Assembly: GCF_004310285.1 (NCBI RefSeq)
Contig: NZ_SISF01000034.1
Span: 263,890 to 327,889 of the forward strand
DNA from: Agrobacterium cavarae
GTDB lineage: Bacteria; Pseudomonadota; Alphaproteobacteria; Rhizobiales; Rhizobiaceae
Length of the DNA: 64,000 bases
Direction of reading: 5' to 3'
Shown one piece after another: positions 27,404 to 34,357 of the stretch (within the stretch, counting starts at the first letter, position 1; every line of letters starts with the position of its first letter). The notes under the pieces are model-generated. The model was not told where the DNA came from and did no database searches. It was given only the letters and a program-made list of their open reading frames with translations. The translations under genes were made by a program, and so were the position numbers.

Positions 27404-28480
27404 TTAGGACAGGCAGTTCTTCAGCGAATTGGCGATGCCGCGCATCAGCTTGAAATAGAGATCGGGTCCCGCTTCCAGCGTGCCGGCCTCCGGATCAAGC
27501 GTACCGGATTTGGCGTTGGTGCCTTCGATCACGACGTTGACCAGTTTCGGCTCGAATTGCGGTTCGGCGAATACGCAGGTCGCGTTGAGTTCCTTGACCT
27601 TGGCCTGGATCTGCTTGATGCGGTCGGCACCCGGCATGTTTTCAGGGCTCACGGTGATGGAGCCTGCCGTCTTCACACCATAACGGTGTTCGAAATACTG
27701 GTAGGCATCATGGAAAACGATGAAGGGCTTGTCCTTGATCGGCGCGACGGTTGCCGCAAGTTCCTTGTCGAGCGCGTCGAGATTGTCGACCAGCTTCTTG
27801 GTGTTTTCCTGGTAGGTCTTGGCATTGGCGGGATCGGCGGTCATTAGCGTCTTTTCGATTTCCGTCGCCATGGCCCTTGCATTGGCAGGATCCAGCCAAA
27901 GATGCATGTCGTATTCGCCGTGGTCGTGTCCGTCCTCATGGGCATGGGCGTGTTCACCTTCATGCGCGTGGTCGTGACCCTTTTCGCCTTCATGCGCATG
28001 ATCATGCCCCTCATGATCGTGCCCATCATGGTCGTGCTTATCGTCGCCCTCATGGGCATGGTCGTGACCTTCCGCTTCCGCATGGTCATGACCTTCGTGT
28101 TCGCCATGGTCATGGGCTTCGAATGGGCCGCCTTCACGGAAACTCAGCTTTTCGATGCCGGGCGCGTCGTCCAGTTCGATAACTGTTGCCTTTCCGGCCA
28201 GCGATTCCAGCGGCTTTTCCAGAAACTTTTCCAGTCCGTCACCGACCCAAAACACAACATCTGCATTTTCGAGCGCCTTGGCATTGGACGGCTTGAGGCT
28301 ATAGGTGTGGGGTGACGCACCGCCATCGACGATGACCTGGGGCACTGCGACGCCTTCCATGATGGCTGCCACCAGCGAGTGGATCGGCTTGATCGACACA
28401 ACGACATTCGGCGCGGCCATGGCGTTGGATGCGCCGATCGTGGCGGCAGAGGCGAGGAGGAGGGCGGCGAGTGACTTCAT
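27404..28480 (-). CDS. znuA: Zinc ABC transporter, periplasmic zinc-binding protein
   Basis: 358 residues, cluster A-I metal-binding protein. Signal peptide of about 22 residues (NAMA). Zinc ligands include His58 (SPHTYS), His193 (DMHLWLDP) and a later His in VFHDAYQYFEHRYG. Between them, residues about 123-188 form a very long flexible loop of repeated HDH/GHDHAHEG units, the type that collects zinc in ZnuA proteins. It delivers zinc to ZnuBC, encoded divergently at 28584-30336. The 77-base gap to znuC contains Zur-type sites. Confidence 0.96.
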   Translation of the reverse strand: MKSLAALLLASAATIGASNAMAAPNVVVSIKPIHSLVAAIMEGVAVPQVIVDGGASPHTYSLKPSNAKALENADVVFWVGDGLEKFLEKPLESLAGKATVIELDDAPGIEKLSFREGGPFEAHDHGEHEGHDHAEAEGHDHAHEGDDKHDHDGHDHEGHDHAHEGEKGHDHAHEGEHAHAHEDGHDHGEYDMHLWLDPANARAMATEIEKTLMTADPANAKTYQENTKKLVDNLDALDKELAATVAPIKDKPFIVFHDAYQYFEHRYGVKTAGSITVSPENMPGADRIKQIQAKVKELNATCVFAEPQFEPKLVNVVIEGTNAKSGTLDPEAGTLEAGPDLYFKLMRGIANSLKNCLS

Positions 28481-28504
28481 AGGGTATGCTCCACTTGTAT
28501 CGAA

Positions 28505-28521
28505 ATGTAATGTTATTACAT
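28505..28521. promoter_or_regulatory. Zur box in the znuA / znuC divergent promoter
   Basis: ATGTAAT-GTT-ATTACAT is a perfect 7+3+7 palindrome; the same stretch contains TGTTATTACA, one base from the palindrome upstream of the CobW gene. A second, weaker candidate containing CTATAACGTA lies at about 28534-28543, nearer znuC. Confidence 0.7.
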
Positions 28522-28583
28522 AAGTTGCGTAACGCTATAACGTATGCCATAGCCATGTGCAACAGCCGCAATCGGAAAATCCC

Positions 28584-29528
28584 ATGCTTCATTCTCCGGC
28601 CAAAAACGACGGAAATCTCGTCTCCCTGTCCAGTGCAGGCGTGAGACGCAGCGGGCGTTGGCTGGTGCGCGGCGTCGACTTTTCCGTCCGTCGCGGTGAG
28701 ATCGTGACGCTGATTGGACCGAATGGCTCTGGCAAGTCCACGAGTGCCAAGATGGCGATTGGCGTGATGAAGCCGGATGAAGGAAAGGTCGAGCGTTTGG
28801 CTGGCCTGAAGGTTGGCTACGTGCCGCAAAAGCTCTCCGTCGACTGGACGATGCCCTTGACCGTCTGGCGGCTGATGACGCTGACCGGAGCCTTGCCGCC
28901 AAGGGAAATCGACGCCGCCTTGAATGCCACCGGCATTGCGCATCTCGCCAAGGCCGAGGTCCAGCATCTGTCAGGTGGAGAGTTCCAGCGTGCGCTTCTG
29001 GCGCGTGCGATTGCCCGCAAGCCCGATCTGCTCGTTCTGGATGAGCCGGTTCAGGGTGTGGATTTTTCCGGCGAGATTGCGCTTTATGATCTTATCAAGA
29101 CCATCCGCAATTCCACCGGCTGCGGCATTCTCCTGATCTCTCACGATCTGCACGTGGTGATGGCGGAGACCGATACGGTCATTTGCCTGAATGGCCATGT
29201 CTGCTGCCGCGGCACGCCGCAGGCCGTGAGCCAGAGCCCGGAATATATGCGCCTCTTCGGCGGTGCGGCTGCCAAGGGGCTGGCAGTCTATAGCCACCAC
29301 CATGATCACACCCATCTGCCGGATGGGCGCGTCATGCATTCCGACGGCTCGGTGACGGACCATTGCCATCCCGATGACGGGCACCATCATGAGCATGATC
29401 ACACCCATGATCACGTCCACGCTCATAATCATTCCCATGACGAACATGAGGATGCCTGCGGCTGCGGTCATCATCATGGTCATCGCTCTGATGACACGAC
29501 CCATGCGCCCGGGGTGAAACATGTTTGA
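28584..29528 (+). CDS. znuC: Zinc ABC transporter, ATP-binding protein
   Basis: 314 residues. Walker A GPNGSGKST, signature LSGGEFQRALLARA, Walker B LLVLDEP and the switch His (LISHDLHVV) are all visible. The C-terminal quarter (from about residue 237) is a His-rich tail with many HHH and HDH units and a CGCG motif, beyond the ATPase fold, which may bind zinc in the cytoplasm. The start at 28584 is preferred over a GTG nine codons earlier that has no ribosome-binding site. It overlaps znuB by 8 bases. Confidence 0.95.
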   Translation: MLHSPAKNDGNLVSLSSAGVRRSGRWLVRGVDFSVRRGEIVTLIGPNGSGKSTSAKMAIGVMKPDEGKVERLAGLKVGYVPQKLSVDWTMPLTVWRLMTLTGALPPREIDAALNATGIAHLAKAEVQHLSGGEFQRALLARAIARKPDLLVLDEPVQGVDFSGEIALYDLIKTIRNSTGCGILLISHDLHVVMAETDTVICLNGHVCCRGTPQAVSQSPEYMRLFGGAAAKGLAVYSHHHDHTHLPDGRVMHSDGSVTDHCHPDDGHHHEHDHTHDHVHAHNHSHDEHEDACGCGHHHGHRSDDTTHAPGVKHV

Positions 29529-30336
29529 CGACTTCTTCATCCGCGCCATCTTTGCAGGCGTCGGCGTTGCGCTGACCGCCGGGCCGCTTGGCTGCTTCGT
29601 GGTCTGGCGGCGCATGGCCTATTTCGGCGATACCATGGCCCATTCCGCGCTTTTGGGTGTGGCTCTCTCGCTGCTGTTTCAATTGAACCTGATCGTCAGC
29701 GTTTTTCTTGTTGCCGCCGCGGTGTCTCTACTGTTGCTCTTGCTGCAACGGCGTCAGGCTCTGTCAGCAGATGCGCTGCTGGGTATCCTGTCGCATTCCG
29801 CACTTGCCTTTGGTCTCGTTATCGTTGCCTTCATGACATGGGTCCGGATCGATCTCGTCGCCTTTCTGTTCGGCGATATTCTTGCGGTCTCGGTCACCGA
29901 TATTCAGATGGTCTGGGGCGGCGGAATCCTTGTGCTCCTGGCGATCGTCTATCTCTGGAAGCCGCTTCTGGCCTCGACGGTCAATGCCGAGTTGGCAGAG
30001 GCGGAAGGACTGCGGCCGGAACGTTCGAAGCTTCTCTTTATGCTGCTGATGGCGCTCGTCATTGCCATCGCCATGAAGATCGTCGGCATCATGCTGATCA
30101 CATCGTTGCTGATCATTCCAGCAGCAACGGCCAGACGCTTCTCGTCGACACCGGAAATCATGGCGGTGCTGGCGTCGCTCATCGGTGCCGTCGCCGTCAT
30201 CGGCGGACTGATGGGATCGTTGCAATATGACACGCCGTCCGGCCCGTCGATTGTCGTTGCCGCCGTCTTGCTTTTCGTCTTGAGTCTTTTGCCTGTGCCG
30301 GGACGGTCGCGCAGTGCCGAGCAGGGAGTGAACTGA
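29521..30336 (+). CDS. znuB: Zinc ABC transporter, permease
   Basis: 271 residues, ABC-3 family inner-membrane permease with about eight hydrophobic spans. The conserved opening FIRAIFAGVGVALTAGPLGCFVVWRRMAYFGDTMAHSALLG (given here only as family signature from about residue 6) and the later GIMLITSLLIIPAATAR, which contacts the ATPase, are seen. It overlaps znuC by 8 bases and zur by 1 base, indicating a tightly coupled operon. Confidence 0.96.
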   Translation: MFDDFFIRAIFAGVGVALTAGPLGCFVVWRRMAYFGDTMAHSALLGVALSLLFQLNLIVSVFLVAAAVSLLLLLLQRRQALSADALLGILSHSALAFGLVIVAFMTWVRIDLVAFLFGDILAVSVTDIQMVWGGGILVLLAIVYLWKPLLASTVNAELAEAEGLRPERSKLLFMLLMALVIAIAMKIVGIMLITSLLIIPAATARRFSSTPEIMAVLASLIGAVAVIGGLMGSLQYDTPSGPSIVVAAVLLFVLSLLPVPGRSRSAEQGVN

Positions 30337-30752
30337 TGAACATGAATACGAATGCGAAGAACCTCACCCGCAACCAGTCGCTGGTCTACGACGCGCTCTC
30401 CCGCTCGCAGGCGCCCCTCAGTGCCTATGTGATCCTAGACAAGCTGAGGGACAGCGGCTTTCGCGCACCCCTGCAGGTTTATCGTGCGTTGGAAAAGCTG
30501 ATCGAGTTCGGTCTGGTCCACCGGTTGGAGAGCCTGAACGCTTTCGTAGCCTGCTCCCACACAAGCGCGGATTGCTGCACCCATCACCATGGCACGGTGG
30601 CCTTCGCCATCTGCAACGCCTGCGGCCAGGTGACGGAGTTCCACGATCACGAGATCGATCATCGCCTTGGCGATTGGGTCAAGGGACAGAAGTTCAAGGC
30701 GGAAAAGACGACGATCGAGATCCGTGGTCTTTGCGAGGCCTGTGCGGCCTAG
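30336..30752 (+). CDS. zur: Zinc uptake regulator (Fur family)
   Basis: 138 residues of the Fur superfamily. The winged-helix part (RNQSLVYDALSRSQAPLSAYVILDKL) is followed by a C-terminal metal domain with the structural zinc pairs CNAC and CEAC and a His/Cys-rich stretch (SADCCTHHHG) expected in the regulatory zinc site. The position, with TGATG overlap at the end of znuB, and the Zur-type palindromes nearby, identify it as Zur rather than Fur. It should repress znuA, znuCB-zur and the CobW-type gene when zinc is sufficient. Confidence 0.94.
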   Translation: MNMNTNAKNLTRNQSLVYDALSRSQAPLSAYVILDKLRDSGFRAPLQVYRALEKLIEFGLVHRLESLNAFVACSHTSADCCTHHHGTVAFAICNACGQVTEFHDHEIDHRLGDWVKGQKFKAEKTTIEIRGLCEACAA

Positions 30753-30788
30753 TCTCAAAAGTACGAGGCTGGAAGGTATGCGGGCAGC

Positions 30789-31316
30789 CTAGACAGGCTT
30801 CAGTTCTTCGGCAAAGCGCTTCCAGTTGGCCACATATTTTTCTGCCGATTTTTTGATGCCCTCGGCGGCCTTTTCATCCAGTGTGCGGACGACGCGGGCA
30901 GGTGAACCGACGATCAGGGAATTGTCGGGGAACTCCTTGCCCTCGGTGACGAGCGCATTGGCGCCGACGAGGCAGTTTTTGCCGATCTTCGCACCGTTCA
31001 GGATGGTTGCGCCCATGCCGATCAGGGTGTTGTCGCCGATCGTGCAGCCGTGGATGATGGCGTGGTGGCCGATGGTGCAGTCCTCGCCGATCGTTGCGGG
31101 AAAACCCGGATCGCTGTGCACCATGACGCCTTCTTGAATGTTCGTGCCGCGGCCAACCGTCATTGGCTCGTTATCGCCGCGCAACGTCGCGCCGAACCAG
31201 ATACCGACATCGTCACCCAGGGTGACGGAGCCGATGACATTGGCATCCGGCGCGATCCAGTATCGATCCGCCGCTGGCAGGTTGGGCACTCTCGTTCCGA
31301 GGCGATAGACTGGCAT
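30789..31316 (-). CDS. Gamma-carbonic anhydrase family protein
   Basis: 175 residues of left-handed beta-helix hexapeptide repeats (IGSVTLGDDVGIWFGATLRGD, TIGDNTLIGMGATILNGAKIG, each in parts), trimer-forming. The three metal-binding His of gamma carbonic anhydrases are present (VMVHSD, IGHHAIIHG). It may hydrate CO2, though many family members have not shown activity. A C-terminal helix follows. It ends 36 bases from zur in convergent orientation. Upstream on the same strand lies the FAH-family gene, 28 bases away, so the two may form an operon. Confidence 0.9.
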   Translation of the reverse strand: MPVYRLGTRVPNLPAADRYWIAPDANVIGSVTLGDDVGIWFGATLRGDNEPMTVGRGTNIQEGVMVHSDPGFPATIGEDCTIGHHAIIHGCTIGDNTLIGMGATILNGAKIGKNCLVGANALVTEGKEFPDNSLIVGSPARVVRTLDEKAAEGIKKSAEKYVANWKRFAEELKPV

Positions 31317-31344
31317 AGGCGGATCTCCGATTTCTGTTCGGGTG

Positions 31345-32034
31345 TCAGACGACCCTGACCGTCAATCTGCCGACGCCATCCACGCCGCACTCCATGATGT
31401 CGCCCTTGACAACTGGGCCGACGCCAGCCGGCGTGCCGGTCATGATCACATCGCCAGCGGCCAGCGTGAAGACCTTCGACAGTTCGGCGATGATTTCCGC
31501 AGTCTTCCAGATCATCTGGTCGAGATCGCCGGATTGCTTGCGCGCGCCGTTCACATCGAGCCACACCGCACCCTTGTCCGGATGTCCGATCTTCGAGGCC
31601 GGAACGAGTGGCGAGATCGGTGCGGAGAATTCAAAGGCCTTTGCGCCTTCCCAGGATCTGCCCATCTTTTTCAGTCCGTCCTGCATGTCGCGGCGGGTCA
31701 TGTCGATACCGACACCATAGCCCCAGACGTGATCGAGCGCGTTCTCCACCGAGATGGTCGAGCCGCCGCTTTTCAGTGCGACAACACATTCGACTTCGTA
31801 ATGAACGTTGGAAGAGAGGGGCGGGTAGGGAAAGTCTTGGCCGGCGGGCAGCAGGTTGTCCGCGTTCTTCTGGAAGAAGAAGGGAGGCTCGCGGGATGGA
31901 TCATGGCCCATCTCGATGGCGTGGTCCGCGTAGTTACGCCCAACGCAATAGACCCGCCGCACGGGGAAGGTTTCGTTCGTGCCTTCGACGGGCAGAAGAA
32001 CGGGTTGGGGGGCGGGGATTACTGTTGCGGACAT
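31345..32034 (-). CDS. Fumarylacetoacetate hydrolase family protein
   Basis: 229 residues of the FAH fold, a metal-dependent C-C hydrolase/isomerase/decarboxylase superfamily. Visible are YCVGRNYADHAIEMG, FFFQKNADNLL, the metal-binding HYEVECVVAL (Glu pair), WGYGVGIDMTRRDMQ and the C-terminal DVIMTGTPAGVGPV. The closest named relatives by style are fumarylpyruvate hydrolase and acylpyruvases (FAHD1-type), but the substrate is not decided by sequence. It probably shares a transcript with the gamma carbonic anhydrase gene. Confidence 0.92.
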   Translation of the reverse strand: MSATVIPAPQPVLLPVEGTNETFPVRRVYCVGRNYADHAIEMGHDPSREPPFFFQKNADNLLPAGQDFPYPPLSSNVHYEVECVVALKSGGSTISVENALDHVWGYGVGIDMTRRDMQDGLKKMGRSWEGAKAFEFSAPISPLVPASKIGHPDKGAVWLDVNGARKQSGDLDQMIWKTAEIIAELSKVFTLAAGDVIMTGTPAGVGPVVKGDIMECGVDGVGRLTVRVV

Positions 32035-32114
32035 AATGGCACTCCTTCTTGGGAGTGGTGTTGTCCCGCAATTTTAAGGTGATTTCCAGTCCAAACTTTT
32101 TGGGTTGTTCGTCT

Positions 32115-32261
32115 TCAGGACAAGAGCCACACGACACAGCCGCCTACGACAATGAAGGCGACGATGACCGCTAGCGACCGGCCAACACCCGCATTGGTGT
32201 TGCTATCGGCGCCAACGATGCTCTAGTAGAGAGACTTCTCGTCGCTCTTCTCACTCATCAT
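32115..32261 (-). pseudogene. Possible small membrane protein gene interrupted by in-frame TAG
   Basis: From ATG at 32261, with GGGGAG placed correctly upstream, the frame gives MMSEKSDEKSLY, then TAG (32223-32225), then SIVGADSNTNAGVGRSLAV and a hydrophobic stretch of about 20 residues ending before TGA at 32115-32117. The part after the stop has protein character (one membrane span) and no start codon of its own, which suggests a 48-codon gene broken by one base change. It is too short to be certain. It lies between the FAH-family gene and dusA. Confidence 0.4.
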
Positions 32262-32466
32262 GATCTCCCCAGAATCTTGTGACACCGTGTTTCACAAACC
32301 CTCTCGATCATTGAGGGTTCCGCTTCGTGCATCGCGGATTTGAAAAGACGCGGCTAGATCGCTCAGCCATTCCGCCTTATATGGACCGAAACACCGTTCT
32401 TCTGAGCCTTCGACGTCGATGTCACGCGAAGGAGACGAGGCGGCAATCAAGGATTGGCCGACGATT

Positions 32467-33501
32467 ATGACGATGACTTCTCAACGCAAGGATGGCGCGT
32501 CGCATTACGCGCGTGGAAAGGTTTTCGCCGTCGCGCCGATGATCGACTGGACCGATACGCGTTGCCGCTTCCTGCATCGCCAGCTTTCGCAGCATGCGCT
32601 TCTCTACACGGAGATGATCGTGGCCGATGCCATCATCCACGGCAAGCGCGACAAGTTGCTGGACTATCACCCTCAAGAACATCCCGTGGCATTGCAACTT
32701 GGCGGCTCCGATCCCGGAAAGCTTGCAGAGGCCGTGAGGATTGCCGCTGATTATGGGTATGACGAGATCAATCTCAATGTCGGCTGTCCCTCCGACCGCG
32801 TTCAGTCCGGCACTTTCGGCGCTTGCCTGATGCGCGAGCCTGAGACCGTTGCGGCTTGCGTCGAGGCGATGAAGGCCGTGGCGACCGTGCCTGTCACTGT
32901 AAAGTGCCGCATTGGCGTGGATGACCAGGAGCCGGACGCTGTTCTTCCAGACTTCATCGTACGTATGGTTGCCGCAGGTGCGGACGCCGTCTGGATCCAC
33001 GCCCGCAAGGCATGGCTTCAGGGACTTTCACCCAAGGAGAACCGCGAAGTGCCGCCGCTGGACTATCAGTTGGCCTATCGCATGAAGCAGGAATTTCCCG
33101 ATCTCTTCATCGGCATCAATGGTGGGATCACCGATCTGGATCAGGCAGACGAGCATTTGAAGCATATGGATGGCGTCATGCTGGGGCGTGCTGCCTATCA
33201 TAACAGCTCGATCCTTGCGGAGGTGGATCACCGCATCTATGGCGCGCCGTCCCGCGATTTTGATCAACGCGCCTTGCGCGACGCGATGATGGCCTATGCG
33301 GAAGATTATATTGCCAAGGGCGGCCGGCTGAACCACGTCACCCGCCATATGGTCGGTCTGTTTCAGGGGTTGCCCGGCGCACGTCGCTTCCGGCAAATCC
33401 TCTCCAGCGATGCGACAAAGCCCGGCGCCGGATGCGAAGTCATTGCCGCTGCCTTCGACGCCATCGACTTCGAGCGAGCGCCGGCGGCAATCGACGCATA
33501 A
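32467..33501 (+). CDS. dusA: tRNA-dihydrouridine synthase DusA
   Basis: 344 residues from the chosen ATG at 32467; an earlier ATG at 32419 and one two codons later are alternatives. This FMN enzyme reduces U20/U20a in tRNA. Visible are the N-terminal FMN-barrel FAVAPMIDWTDTRCRFLHR, LQLGGSDP, NLNVGCPSDRVQSGTFGACLM with the catalytic Cys, VKCRIGVDD, and NGGI plus MLGRAAYHN for phosphate binding. The C-terminal helical domain (RHMVGLFQGLPGARRFRQ) fits the DusA subgroup. Convergent with the DUF72 gene. Confidence 0.95.
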   Translation: MTMTSQRKDGASHYARGKVFAVAPMIDWTDTRCRFLHRQLSQHALLYTEMIVADAIIHGKRDKLLDYHPQEHPVALQLGGSDPGKLAEAVRIAADYGYDEINLNVGCPSDRVQSGTFGACLMREPETVAACVEAMKAVATVPVTVKCRIGVDDQEPDAVLPDFIVRMVAAGADAVWIHARKAWLQGLSPKENREVPPLDYQLAYRMKQEFPDLFIGINGGITDLDQADEHLKHMDGVMLGRAAYHNSSILAEVDHRIYGAPSRDFDQRALRDAMMAYAEDYIAKGGRLNHVTRHMVGLFQGLPGARRFRQILSSDATKPGAGCEVIAAAFDAIDFERAPAAIDA

Positions 33502-33512
33502 TCAAGGCAGGT

Positions 33513-34313
33513 TCAGACGAGGGTCTGCAGCAGCTGCGCGCCGTTCGGCGCGTTGACCTTGCCGCCGGTGATGAAGAAGGCGAAAACATCGCGCGGCGTC
33601 TTCTCGGCTTTTCTGTCCGGCGCGATCATCGAAAGATCGTCGGGCGCGCCGCCAGCTGCATAGGTCTTCAGGCGCTCGCTCCACGCCTTCACATCCTTCT
33701 CCGGATAGCAGGTCTCTATATCGTCCTCACCCTTTTGCAGGCGGCAATAGACGAAATCCGCCGTCACATCCGGCAGCATCGGATAGTCGTGATGATCGGC
33801 GCAGACCACAGCGACATTGTGCTTGGTCAGCAACTCGATGAATTCCGGTACCTGGAAGCTGTCGTTGCGCACCTCAACGACATGCTGCAATTGCAACCCG
33901 TCCTGCTTTTCCGGCAACAAGGCCAGGAAGGCGGCAAAGTCCTCTGGCTCGAATTTCTTCGTCGGCGCGAACTGCCAGAGGATCGGGCCGAGATGCTCGC
34001 CAAGTTCGGTCAGCCCCTGCGTCAGGAACTTCGTCATCGATTCCTCTGCTTCGGCCAGAACCTTGCGGTTGGTGACGAAACGACTGGCCTTCAGCGAGAA
34101 AATGAAACCATCCGGCACTTCGGACGCCCACTTGGCAAAGGTCGCGGGTTTCTGGCTGCCATAATAGGTGCCGTTAACCTCAATCGCCTTCAGCTTGGAG
34201 CTCGCATATTCCAGCTGGCGCTTCTTTGTGAGCTTCTCAGGATAGAACGTGCCTTCCCAAGGCTCGAAGGTCCAGCCGCCGATACCGGCGCGGATCGTTC
34301 CCGACTTGCTCAT
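33513..34313 (-). CDS. DUF72 (YecE-like) domain protein
   Basis: 266 residues, TIM-barrel-like DUF72 family of unknown function. Hallmarks: IRAGIGGWTFEPWEGTFYP at the start, LKAIEVNGTYYG, FSLKASRFVTN, GPILWQFAP, HVVEVRNDSF and a C-terminal FITGGKVNAPNGAQLL. No signal peptide or membrane span. It lies 44 bases downstream of uvrA on the same strand and could be co-transcribed with it. No function is assigned. Confidence 0.9.
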   Translation of the reverse strand: MSKSGTIRAGIGGWTFEPWEGTFYPEKLTKKRQLEYASSKLKAIEVNGTYYGSQKPATFAKWASEVPDGFIFSLKASRFVTNRKVLAEAEESMTKFLTQGLTELGEHLGPILWQFAPTKKFEPEDFAAFLALLPEKQDGLQLQHVVEVRNDSFQVPEFIELLTKHNVAVVCADHHDYPMLPDVTADFVYCRLQKGEDDIETCYPEKDVKAWSERLKTYAAGGAPDDLSMIAPDRKAEKTPRDVFAFFITGGKVNAPNGAQLLQTLV

Positions 34314-34357
34314 CCGTCTCTCCCATCAACGCGAAATTGCCATGTGAAGGGGGCGGA

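Noticed and set aside
27910-28120. Regular short repeats resembling a CRISPR-like or tandem array
   Set aside because: They encode the His-rich loop of ZnuA in frame; there are no spacers or constant repeat lengths.
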